This document shows positions 10,896 through 21,202 of a stretch of DNA of 64,000 nucleotides, in pieces. A program made the position numbers and the translations under genes. Within the stretch, counting starts at the first letter, position 1. Every line of letters starts with the position of its first letter. Source of the DNA: Ophthalmolycus amberensis (taxonomy: Eukaryota; Chordata; Actinopteri; Perciformes; Zoarcidae); contig JAFEUB010000910.1 of the NCBI GenBank assembly GCA_024529925.1, positions 224,001 through 288,000 of the forward strand, written 5' to 3'. The notes under the pieces were generated by a model. The model was not told the DNA's origin and searched no databases. It saw only the letters and a program-made list of their open reading frames with translations.

Positions 10896-11744
10896 CTGTT
10901 CTGACCCAGAACTTCTCGGTCACGTTGCATGGTAGAGGACTTTCCTCTGCGCTGGTACTGGATGGAGGTTCAGTGGTCGTGGTGGGAGGCGGCGTGGTTT
11001 CCATCGGGATGAAGAGAGTGGTGGCAGGTGCCTTTGTTGTTGTGGTTGTCGTGGTGGTAGAAGTGGTAGTGGCAGCAGTAGTAGTAGTTGCAGGTGTAGT
11101 GGTTGTAGTAGTGGTGGGAAGCGTAGTAGTGGTAGTGGTGGTGGTGGTGGTGGTGGTCGGGGGGATCGTAGTAGTGGTGGTGGTAGTGTCAGGTGTGGTC
11201 GTAGTGGTGGTTGTTGGCTGAGTTGTAGCCGCTGTGGTCAGTTTGAGGCTTGTTGTTAGCCGGGCGGTTGTAGCAGCGGTGGTAGTATTTGGAGATACTG
11301 TTACATCGCTCCCAGTGGTCGCCGCCTGTGTCGTCATCTCAGCGGCGGTCACAGTAAGAGTGGTAGTTGAGGGCGTCGTTGTGGTTACTGTCGTCAGCTG
11401 AAGGCCCTCATTGGTCACAGTGTCCGGGCTCGTGGTTTGAGAAACTGTACTGGATCCCGATGGTGTTTGTGCTCTCGCTGTGGTGGATAACGGTAAAGTT
11501 GAGGTGGTGGTGGTGGGTGACAGTGGTGTGTTTACGGTGGTGGTTGATGTGGCCGTGTGCCGTGAGCTGTTTCTGGTGCGCACGGGCATGGTGGTGTTCC
11601 ACTGGTGGGTGGAGAAAGGGCTGGTGACGTTGGCAGGGAGGGTGACGTTGGCAGGGAGTGTGACGTCGTGGTCGCCCACTGTGGACAGGAGCGACTCGGG
11701 GACTGTGGGGAGATCCCAGGCCGGCCGGCTGCTCACCGACTCCT
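10896..11744 (-). CDS. kiaa1549l: KIAA1549L exon 3, Thr-rich mucin-like region
   Basis: The 849-base exon starts EESVSSRPAWDLPTVPESLL (first codon split with exon 2) and ends PCNVTEKFWVRT plus one base, flowing into exon 4 (V-LSIELRRN). The middle is dominated by Thr with Pro, Ala and Ser, including runs of up to about a dozen Thr encoded by ACC/ACT/ACA mixtures: a mucin-like, probably O-glycosylated stalk. N-glycosylation sequons are visible near the start (ANVT twice, WNTT, RNSS) and end (CNVT). Extracellular Ser/Thr-rich stretches precede the globular part in this family, but sequence here is species-specific. The plus-strand Val-rich frame is its antisense shadow. Confidence 0.9.
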
Positions 11745-12991
11745 CTGCAGGGAGGAAAGCATTTAGAAATCAATGATATTAAAGGATGTCTAGCGGTATT
11801 CTTTAGTATACTTATTTGATAATTAATCCCTTAAGAAGGCCAAAACCAACATCGAATCGATCCTCGACATGACGTATCTGTGGAGCCTGACACAGCTTAC
11901 TCCACTGTGTTGCAGAGCAGCATTGTTGTCCAAAACTATCAAAAACGCAGCAAAGAGTCACACTGTTGCACTGAATGACTTCATTACCATGAACACTGTC
12001 CCACCACCATAAACACTCACTAAACCAAACTCATATTAATAAGCAGCTGAATATAGTCCCCAACAAATGCAGCATTTCCTTCCGTTTGAGTAACGTTTGC
12101 TACAAACTACAGCGGCCAGCTGTTTTAGGAAGTTAGTCAGCCTGTTTTAAAAAACGAAATAAAGAACTAATGGGCTAGGGAAGTCAGAAAACGTTAAGTC
12201 GGTCTACCGAATTGTTGGTTTTGGTCTTCTTATTGCATTTAATAAAACTAACAAAAAGAAACATATGGCCAACCTTATCCTTCAACATATACAACATGAG
12301 ACTATATGACAATGCCCAGAGACAGGTCTAACAATGAGGATGGTATATAAGCAATATGGTGTATTGCGTGAACTTCATGAGCTCCTATACCCTGCTCCCA
12401 TCTGGCTTAGACTTGGAAATCTGGATTCTATTTGAATTTTTAATAAGTGAAAATGCATCCGAGATGCATGCGAAGATCCATTTAACATTCATCCATCCTC
12501 AATTTTAAATACATGAGATGAAGAGCGCAGCAGTTTAAAAAATGCCCGTAGGAAATAGAAATCCAATTCTAATGTGTAAACGAGAGGAGCATTTTAATGT
12601 CAGGGGTTCATTTAATCCATCTAAATCGTCTCCAACGCGGCGAAATCAGACGCATGTCGATGAGAGGCGTAAAGGAGGCTGGAGCGAACAAGAGGGAGGC
12701 AATCAATCCTCTCAGACTGAGAGACATCCACATCCCCTCTCATCCTCCCGCGACTGTGATGTGAATCCATGCGATATTAGCGTTTGTCCACTCTCGTGTC
12801 GGACGGCAAAATGATGTGTGGAGGAATTACCTTGTTGCTGATGTCATTGCTACTGTGGTGATAGCGCGGCAGGAAGTGGGGAGACATGGAGGTAGTGGAA
12901 TGGAACAGGACATGGTGATGAGGATGACGGAGAGGGCAAAGATGACGGTGATGGTGATGATGACAACATGATGAAAGTTGATGACAAAATT

Positions 12992-13039
<48 letters not shown>
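12992..13039. repeat. (GAT)n microsatellite
   Basis: About sixteen GAT trinucleotides. They generate His-run and Ile-run open frames on the minus strand that are not genes. Confidence 0.97.
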
Positions 13040-13195
13040 GGATGAAGACGATGGTGGGTATGGTGACAGCAAAGGCTGAAAATAACATTTTGATGACAAC
13101 GGTTATTGACGTTGAAGATTGAGATCCCAAACAACTATATGGCAAAAAAATGTTAGTCAGCTCACATTTAAGTATTTCCTGCCGACTCGTTTTAA

Positions 13196-13680
13196 AAGGC
13201 AGGGTTGGTGAATCTTAAGAAACTAACTTTAAAAATGATTCAACCGTAAAAACCCAGCTCAGTGTTGGCAACTCTTTTCCAACGTAACTAGCTTGCAGCG
13301 CTAGTTCAAAAAGTCACTAAATCTAGCAAGAAAGTCGTCTAGTCGGCAACACCGACAGAACGTCCCTTCAGGCCTCACTCCAAAGACACTCCCCGAAAAT
13401 TATGATAATGAATGCAAACAACAAACACGGCTATTGTTAGTACTCACAGCTGTTAAGCTAGCAGCCTGTGGAAGATTCCAGTGAAGCGCAATGAGTGCAC
13501 AGGCAGAGTGTGCACAGGCAGGCAGGTAGCTTGTCCAATCATTATATCTGCCCCGAATTTAATGATTGGCTTACTACAGTCCTGCTACAGCCACAGACAC
13601 CATATTCTTCCTTTTTTCGTTAGAGCATGTCACCCTTGATTGCTGTCAGGATTTTTTAATGAAGATTACCAACCCTGCCT
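13196..13680. mobile_element. TTAA-flanked MITE, 485 bp
   Basis: The left end AAGGCAGGGTTGGTGAATCTT and the right end (reverse complement AGGCAGGGTTGGTAATCTTC) form terminal inverted repeats. TTAA lies directly outside both ends (13192-13195 and 13681-13684), the target duplication expected of piggyBac or Kolobok-type transposition. No transposase frame is inside. Confidence 0.8.
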
Positions 13681-13947
13681 TTAAACCGGAACAGGTAAAA
13701 GGGTCTTAAATATGCACTTGATGGCTAATTATTCATGATATTGTGCTGAAAGACTAAAGGCTAAAGCTACATGTCCCAGGTAAAACACATCCTCACTATT
13801 GATGATTCATGTAGAGGAAAGTGATGACCTTCATTGCTCTTGTATGCTCCAAATAATTAGGAATGAATCCATGCATGAATGAATCTAAGAATTAATACAT
13901 TTTTGCTCGTGACTTTTTTGAGTTTAAAAAGGCGAAGAAAAATACAG

Positions 13948-13975
13948 GCACGGGGCTCTAATTAGAGCCCCGTGC
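13948..13975. repeat. Perfect 28-bp palindrome
   Basis: The arm GCACGGGGCTCTAA is followed immediately by its exact reverse complement TTAGAGCCCCGTGC with no spacer. It lies in KIAA1549L intron 2, about 155 bases past the exon 2 donor in the direction of transcription. It is GC-rich at the ends with an AATT centre. Confidence 0.97.
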
Positions 13976-14130
13976 ACATCGTTTCTGCATGTGGAGAAAT
14001 CAGAGCTCGACAGGCCTGCTGCTGCTGAGCTATGACTGCTGTTCGGGGGAGAGGTTTCGTGAACAATCACTTACAATATGAAAGTCAACGTTGAAATAGG
14101 TTGAAATGACAGAACAACTCTGCACCATAC

Positions 14131-14229
14131 CCAAACTGAAGCTGCTATTGCTGCTGGAGGAGTTGCTGTTGTCGACGACCAGGGAGACGTTGTCTGGTCT
14201 TGCTGTCTGACTGTCTCTTTTGCTGGCTG

Positions 14230-14260
<31 letters not shown>

Positions 14261-14862
14261 GGAGGAGGAGGAGGAGGAGGGCAAAGAGGATGCCTTTGTT
14301 GTAGCTGTGGAGGAGGAGGAAGAGGAGGCAGCCTTGGATGAGGATGAATAAGTGCCTTTGGTCCAAGCAGCTTTAGACAGCAGCCCTAAAGGTTTTCTCG
14401 GCGCTGGTGCCGGCGGCTCCGCTGTCTCATTGGTGGGGACCGATGAGAGGGCTGTCCGCTCTCTTTGGCCCTCGCCGCGCGTCTGCAGCCTCTGCTGCCT
14501 CCGCTGCCTCTGCTGCCTCTGCTGCCCCGGCCAGGCAGCCGGGTTCCTGGGCACGCTCGGCAGGCCTCCTCCCTCCGCATCCACGGGACTCCATTCAGCC
14601 CCAACTTTAGCCAAGGTCTCCGCAAAGACTGTGCCATCCACCCCCGCGTGCACCCCTGTTTCTGTTTCTGTTTCTGTTTCGGTCCAAACCGCTGCTCGGG
14701 CCTCAGTGAAAACTTTACCCTCTGGCCGACGTCTGGGTCGGGCGTCTTTGTCTTTCGCCCCAGCTGTGTCTCCAGTCAGGGGGATGGCTGAGAGGTTGGA
14801 GGGCGCCTCGGGGTCCAGAGGCATGACAGCCCGTCCCATTGACTCCTGGTGACCTCCCTCAG
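14131..14862 (-). CDS. kiaa1549l: KIAA1549L exon 2, Ser-rich extracellular region
   Basis: The 732-base exon begins after TCATCTTCTACAG; its first two bases complete the Ala codon of exon 1 and it continues EGGHQESMGRAVMPLDPEAP. It ends SSNSSFSLG at donor GTATGG, one base into a codon that exon 3 completes. The middle has a TETETETET repeat, a Gln/Arg-rich stretch and long Ser runs, one of 16 residues encoded by TCC/TCT. Sequons NLS, NET, NVS and NSS are present. It is low-complexity and poorly conserved; assignment rests on phase continuity on both sides and position. The open frame past the donor (VQSCSVISTY) is intron. Confidence 0.83.
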
Positions 14863-16729
14863 CTGTAGAAGATGAGGGACAGGGAGATGGAGGAAAGGGT
14901 GGATGAGGGAAAAGAAGAAACAGGGTTTAATTCGGAGTTCAGAGCAGTCTTTGACTCATCTCTCCTACGGACCAGAGAATGACTGCAGTCTCAGATCTTC
15001 AGTAACTCATCTATCCTGTGCCCCTTACACATAAACATGCGCACACACACAGCTGGAGCCTTCAACTAATCAGTCGTAATAATGCCACCCCGACTGTCCG
15101 ACCGCCGGGAGATTTAAAACTGATCTGCTCTCACACACTCATCATGAGAGCATACACACTTCTGGCAAGTGCACACATATGCATATTATTGCTCTTTTTC
15201 TCCTCTGTATCACACACACACACTTATATTAAGGGATTAAATAATAAACTGCAATGGTGGAAAAATAGTAATAATGTCTAAAGTAGGTCAGTTATGTTTT
15301 AGAGGATAAAGCATAGGGAATTAATTTAGATGTTCCAGAGTGCATAAATTAGGACACACACACACACACACACACCCTAATCAGCTGTGATTTCACAGAT
15401 ACTAATCTGATCTGTTAGGTTAGCCATGCAGGCCCGTGGATATATTATTTCTGGAGCATACACAACCACTCGGAGTCACAGCTCAGACCAATACTCATGA
15501 GACTGATATACATTTTACAAGCAAAGTACAGTTGGATTATTGCAAATAATGGCAGCTCTGTGGAGTTTTTTTTCTTCAATTTTACATCAAATGAGTGAGA
15601 TACATGGCAATGGAGCAGCAAAGATGGAATCCAGTCAAAGCCTTTAGCTTCAGCCTTTATCTCCATTCTGTGAACTGTCTCCATCTTTTCTGTGGCCTCA
15701 AAAAAAAAAAAAGCCTGAAGGTTTGGCAGACTGAGGCGATTATCCTGCCTAATACATTTAGTCTCAAAGGCACCTTGCAAAGATGAGAAGAAGAAAAAAA
15801 ACACGGCTGACCGTCCGACTGGGCGACACGGTTTATCGCATCTGCTCGTTTGTTGTGAAGCAGAGAGCTTCTGTTTTGGCGTCACTCGAGGCTGACGTCC
15901 AGTTTCTTCTCTTCTCAATGGAAAAGTGGAAAGCTGGAGGCAAGCGGAGGGTTTATTTTTTTTCTGTTTGATTGAAGCGCACACTCATTTCAGCCTTCAA
16001 AAGTGTTTAGTGTGCGTCGCACACATCCCACACTCCCCCAAGTCTCCGCGGAGGGTTGGTTCATTAAAAGACAGTGATTCTAAGCGAGAGGGGCTTTACA
16101 AAAGCATCTCTGGGCTTAGCTGCTCTACCATCCTCGGCACACCTGCTATAAAGCATCTCACCGCCCTGCTTTTAAGTACCACCACTGAGCAATCTGTCCC
16201 TTGTCATAGGGTGTCATATCATAAATGTCATCGAGAGAGGAAATCAATCCATTGTCTATTTAAATGTCAGCCTTCTTCCTGGTCAGTGTTGTGTGTCACT
16301 ACCAGCATCCAGAGCTACATTTGTCAGTTTGAGGAAGCAGAAAACAACAAAGCTAGAAATGGCAGGGGCAATTACTCGCGCACCGCAGGGAGAGTACAGT
16401 AACACGCTTGTTAAAACTTAACTGAAGTGTCACATTTGGTTTTTTCATCTCGACTAGAACCACGACAGCTTTTCCACATGTAGTGCTTCTTTGCTTGGGT
16501 CCAAACAGATGGTGATGTGAAAGGGAATAAATGCTGCTGACATTCATTTGAATAATTTTGGAAAATAAATATATGTTTTAAGAAAGAGATAAATGTTTGA
16601 TATGCTGCCACAGTCCTAAAACCATGGACAACATATAGACCTCTCTGCACTGACAATACCAGAGCTCTGTTGTTTTACATCAATGGAATATTAATGCTGC
16701 ACTGATCCTTTTTTTGTGTATATTTAATG

Positions 16730-17140
16730 CATCAAAAGCCTCTGTGTAGTGTGAAAGGTGTCACATTTAGTTATAAGCCCAGAGAGTTTTCATCCGATAC
16801 TGTTCCCCTCAGCTCTACGGGGGTTTTAGCATCTTTTAGCGCATTGTTTTGGTTTACTGCCACAAAAGTTTTTCTCTTTTCAGCTACTACCTACTTAGCA
16901 TTAAACGCCACACAAATATGGTTGCAACTAGCTGGAGAACGTAATGAAGCATTCAGCAGCTGAAGAGTCATATTTTTTTCAGGAGATGGTGGAGACCAAA
17001 AACCGAGCTAAAAGAAAGTGAATAGTGGACGTTTCAGGTTGTTCTGTGACTGCTGGATGTGTAAATAGGCAATCCTTTGCTAACGTTTACCGTAAGAACT
17101 AAATGGTGATAGTATGACAATGTTCTGCTGCCCCCAAGTG
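16730..17140. repeat. Dispersed repeat, copy 2, inverted
   Basis: GGTGGAGACCAAAAACC at about 16988 is the inverted counterpart of the motif near 780 and 38445. The flanks contain Ser/Cys-poor AT-rich sequence like the other copies. Ends are not resolved. Confidence 0.4.
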
Positions 17141-18753
17141 ACCCTTTGGAAACACATCTTTTCTTTCAGAATATCTAACTATAAAGCAAGGAATCTCTGT
17201 CTGTGTGTTTTTCTTCTTCCTCAAACACCGTCCATCCGATCCACAACACACTCGGTGGGTGTATTGCTGTGGACTCCATGGAGTGCAGTGTCGAATTTAG
17301 TGCAATTTGGACACGCGGAAAGACCAATATTAATACACTTTGAAATAAAAAAACGAAGGCGTTCTGTGCAGGGGCGGGGCTTGAAACTGAGTTGAGCATT
17401 TTTGTCTGCACACTCTTAGCCCGAACTAGTTGACTTTACTAGAAAACCGCGTGGAAACCCGTTGCCTCAAACCAATTAAGTTTTTACAAATGGAGGAACT
17501 AAACAGATCTAGTGGTGTTAACATAGAACCTTAATGAATGCAGTAGACAAATTTAAGCCCACATTAGTAATCTTTACTAAAAATCATTAGTTCACTTGAC
17601 TCATTTTTTCTTTAATCTAAGTTTAATGAAGTAACTATTTTAATTTCAACATACATAAGCATATATGAACAAATTACTAATATAACATTATTTATTGCTA
17701 CTTAAGACCATTAGTTTATTTAAGTAATGACTTTATGTTTAATAAAATGAATTATAGTATTTGATTTTGAGATTGAATGCATTGTTTCAAGAAAACTGTA
17801 AAGGAAAGAAATTCAACAATACATTTTATTGTTCCAATGACTTTTATTTTATCAAAACATTGTATTGTAACTTAGTAGATCAATGTAATAAGTAGTAACT
17901 TAACACTGAAAAAAATTCCAACAAGGAATGCATTACACAGTAACTGTGCCATGTGAATGACTATTCACATGCAGACATTTCAACTTGACTGGATAAGGAC
18001 AGAGGAACTGGGTTAAACATATCGAAACAACTGAACACCAATATGCAGTCCTGAGCATACGCTGTAAAACACAAGTGGTGGAACATTCCTACTCCTCATT
18101 CAACATAAACTTATAACATAATTCAAAATAAGTATCTTAGTCGTTAAACATTTCCTGAGAGTCTTTGGTGACAAAGGGGGATTAAAACCATGTGAGGCTT
18201 GGTTTGGAGGGGCTAGCAGACCCCACAGTTAAGGTGTCTCTGCATATAAGACCTAAACAGACAGCAAACTCTGCAATGAATAGTATCAAAAACAGGATTT
18301 TAAAACATCGCATGTATCACATGTATAACACATACATGTTTAGGCTTGTTCAGTAGGGATGCTGACTGTGGCACGCCTCCTGGAGCTTCCCCTGTCTGCT
18401 GCCAGGTTGAACCACCTCATTGCTGTTTCACACTCATCATCTGTGGCGGCACGTGAGACATGATTCTTTCGACGGCATCTGTAATCACAAGCAGATCATA
18501 CAAAATCCCATGAGCCCTCAGTGGAACATATAGCAGACATGCAGTCTAAAAGCTAGTGGCTGTCTGGCATGTAAAGGTTTGCTATGCTATATTCAGAGCT
18601 AATATATCATAACTATTATGTGAAGATATAGTCGAGTAATATCTACCTGAGCAGAGAATGAAGTTGAAGTTGCAAAGAGAATTTGTAAGTTTGAACACGA
18701 CCTAAGACCTCTGGGTGACTTCAAATTGTTTTCATTAAATATTAGTTACTTAC

Positions 18754-18913
18754 GCAGGAGCAAAGTCTTCGACTCCATCTGGCTGAAGGACTTTTTCCCA
18801 TTTATCCCTTTCCAGTTCATTCTCTTCCCAACATCACCGTTGAACATGCGGGCAAGGATGTTCCATGTAACCCGTTTTGTGTCATGTCCTCCGATGGTTG
18901 CCAGGGAGGAAAT
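18754..18913 (-). CDS. DUF4806-like exon of TIR element
   Basis: The 160-base exon lies between acceptor CCATTTTAG and consensus donor GTAAGT. It reads ISSLATIGGHDTKRVTWNIL, then ARMFNGDVGKRMNWKGINGK and KSFSQMESKTLLL plus one base. The pattern LATIGG ... T..ILARMF ... MNWKG..GKKSF is that of the DUF4806 domain, found in many uncharacterised fish and insect proteins (established knowledge, recalled, not searched). The following putative exon, ending at 18478, shows a coding-like frame (CETAMRWFNLAADRG) that does not match the phase of this exon, so the gene is probably degenerate or has an unrecognised junction. Confidence 0.6.
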
Positions 18914-19022
18914 CTAAAATGGATCAAAAAAGTACTGTTAACACTTTACAGAATGTTTTTTCTACAATTTCACTCTTAAGATCATGCTTTTAAACATATT
19001 TTAAAAAGGAAAGAGAACTTAC

Positions 19023-19070
19023 CAAACAAAGGCTGGCCTCGAGGTAGATCAGTTGCTCTCTCAGGTTTGT
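19023..19070 (-). CDS. Small exon upstream of the DUF4806-like exon
   Basis: The 48-base exon, between TCCTGAACTCAG and GTAAGT, reads TNLREQLIYLEASLCL and joins 18754-18913 in phase 0 (EASLCL/ISSLATIGG). It has helix-like heptad character. The junction on the 5' side, to 19697-19783, is also phase 0. Confidence 0.5.
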
Positions 19071-19696
19071 CTGAGTTCAGGAGGAAAGGTGAACCTCCCA
19101 CCCCATTGTATGCCCCCTGTTGCCTGGGTCCTAATGGTAGGATGCCTGTTACCTGCCTGCAGTATTTGAACGGGGGAAAAAGGCGCGTTTAATGTGCGGA
19201 TACCCCGGTGTCCGCAGTGACTCCGCTGTTTAACGGTGCGCGATCCGGGGGCGACCTGAGTCGACTTATGAACTCACAATATGTACACTTCCATTGCATC
19301 TTCACAAGAACCTGTGAAAACAAGAAGAAAACTATTGGCTCAACTTTCAGTTCAACAACCCAGTTCCAGTAACATTAACTCCACTGCAAAACGTTACCCA
19401 GCCTCTGCTAATAACCAACTAATGACCTCGTGCCTTGAGAAGCTAGCTAAGTTACTGCTATAAATGCAATAAATAACTCCTGTGCAACCGAACCAAGCAC
19501 CATTTTGAAAAGCTAACGTAACGTTATCGTCAGCTAGCTTAAAACACAGCACACATGTTAAAGTTATAAATGACCCACAGAAAATCGTTAGCATGCTAAC
19601 ACTCAGCTAACGTTAGCGTTTAGCTTACTTGTTGAAATAAATGCTCCCAGAATGATATCTAACGTTACAGTCAATATGGTGAGAGTACACACTCAC

Positions 19697-19783
19697 CATT
19701 CCACTTGGTTCAAAGTTGTTGCAGAAGTCCCGCAGCTCCGTCAAAGCCAGGATAGGTGTCGCGCTCGGATGCAGGACGAGCAT
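19697..19783 (-). CDS. Putative first coding exon of TIR-element gene
   Basis: The minus-strand ATG at 19783 opens 29 codons, MLVLHPSATPILALTELRDF then CNNFEPSGM, ending exactly at a consensus GTGAGT donor. It sits about 260 bp inside the right terminal repeat, where the 5' end of a transposon gene is expected. Function unknown. A GT/AG-bordered open stretch at 19193-19311 (MQWKCTYCEF) may be another exon but would break the phase. Confidence 0.5.
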
Positions 19784-20378
19784 ACTCCTCTGGGCTCGTC
19801 ACTGCGCTGCACACGGCACTAATGCTGAATCGAGTGAAATTCAAACGGGCCCCTCCCTCCCCCCCTTACAGAAACGTAACCTACCAAGTTATCTCTGCTA
19901 AACATGATCATTGCACTCAATATTTCAGTTGATTAGTGCAAACTACTAAATAGATTTAGTAATGACACAGTTGTTTTACAAAACACGCAAGTATAAGCAA
20001 TGACTACTGAAAAGTTTAATTTGAAATAAATTCGGGTTTAGAGTGCAGCAGGCTTTTCCAGGCAGCAGCTCATTGACGGCAGTTCACTTTCGCTGCTGGA
20101 TGCTGTATATGCTAACGATACAACTGAACTCTTCCTGACTTCCCGAAAGAGCTGAAACCCAATTGGTCCCCTTGCATTTTATTGATGGTCTTGCCTGCTC
20201 TGATTTGGGTTTTAACTCACACTCTTTGATTTAGCTATATATTCAAATGTTTTCGTTTCTTTTGGTTTATATTTTCTTTTTTCGGGGGTTTCCATGATTT
20301 ATATATTTTCATTTTCGACATTTTATGTGTCATTATATTTGTACCTACATACACGTAATAGTGATTCTTGCCTTAAGT

Positions 20379-21202
20379 CAGTGGTTCTCAAACTGTGGGG
20401 CGCGCCCCACTAGTGTCTTAATGGATCCATTAGTGGTGGTATTACAGGTGGGGCACAGGGGCGCAAAAAATTTATTTTTTTATTTTTTCAAAGTAATTCA
20501 TAAATACATGGCGAAATGCCTGTACTTTCGTGTAAATGTTTACGTTACGCTGTCAACAGGTTACGCTTGCGAATGCGCGACGGCCATGATCCTTGGCGAC
20601 TCACATGTGTGGCTTAGTGTTCCAAATGAAGAGACATTTGGCGGGAACAGAAAAGCAACCGCAAGCGATGCATCCGAGACGAACAGCAAGCAGCCAAGAA
20701 GAACATATGATGACGCCTCTCTTGCTCTGGGTTTCAGTGAACGCGGTAGGAGATGAGGAGAGACCAGTCTGTGTTTTATGTCTGAAAACTAGCTGCGGAT
20801 AGTATGAAACTTGTTTTGTTTAGTTTTTCACAGGTTGCACTTTATTGTTATCTTGAAAAGATGTTTAGTGCAAAACAGGTTAATTGCAGCCAATTGCAAA
20901 AAGCAATTTTTTGCCAAATTGTAGTTCTTTTTTGCACAGATATAACTTTATTTGCATTGTTCTAACAAAGTGATTGCACATTGTATTTGTTTTTGTCTGA
21001 TGGAGCAATCTGGTTTCCTTGAAAGTGATTGCAATTTTCTTTATTCTATTATTTGAAAAAGCACAGATGGAGGAGTCACAAAATGTTGTTTCAATAAAAA
21101 TTCAACATGGACCATTTTGTTACAATTTTGTTGTGGCGGTGGGGCATGAACATTTTTCTTCCTCCAAAGTGGGGCGCGACAGAAAAAGTTTGAGAACCAC
21201 TG
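20379..21202 (+). mobile_element. Charlie-like hAT element, 824 bp, internally deleted
   Basis: Terminal inverted repeats CAGTGGTTCTCAAACT and AGTTTGAGAACCACTG are those of Charlie-type hAT elements. Flanking octamers CCTTAAGT (20371-20378) and CTTTAAGT (21203-21210) are an 8-bp target duplication with one mismatch, as expected for hAT. Inside, 20640-20802 keeps the start of a BED-type hAT transposase in two frames: RRTYDDASLALGFS, then GDEERPVCVLCLKT after a frame change. Most of the transposase is deleted, so the copy is non-autonomous. Confidence 0.88.

Larger units (their letters stand above)
11745..14130 (-). other. kiaa1549l: KIAA1549L intron 2
   Basis: A 2.4 kb intron containing a GAT microsatellite (12992-13039), a 485-bp TTAA-flanked MITE (13196-13680) and a perfect 28-bp palindrome (13948-13975). 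No other exon is seen. Confidence 0.85.
17413..20044 (-). mobile_element. TIR element carrying a DUF4806-like gene, about 2.6 kb
   Basis: The left end CACTCTTAGCCCGAACTAG and the right end (reverse complement CACTCTAAACCCGAATTTA) form an imperfect terminal inverted repeat of about 15 bp; TGCA occurs just outside both ends as a possible target duplication. Inside, on the minus strand, are a start codon exon at 19697-19783, exons at 19023-19070 and 18754-18913 with GT/AG borders and compatible phase, then AT-rich sequence with AATAAA signals near 17840. The layout is that of a DNA transposon with one transcription unit. No classic DDE transposase was recognised. Superfamily unassigned. Confidence 0.65.

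Noticed and set aside
10925..11221. Plus-strand Val-rich open frame
   Set aside because: Antisense shadow of the Thr-rich exon 3 (ACN codons read back as GTN).
12827..13134. Open frames with long His or Ile runs
   Set aside because: Produced by the GAT microsatellite.
14352..14852. Plus-strand open frame of 166 residues with Cys/Leu repeats
   Set aside because: Antisense shadow of KIAA1549L exon 2; no splice or family support.
19193..19311. Extra exon of the DUF4806-like gene (VLVKMQWKCTYCEF)
   Set aside because: It has an acceptor, but using its GTGAGT donor shifts the phase into the next exon, while direct joining of 19697-19783 to 19023-19070 keeps the frame. Left undecided and not called.
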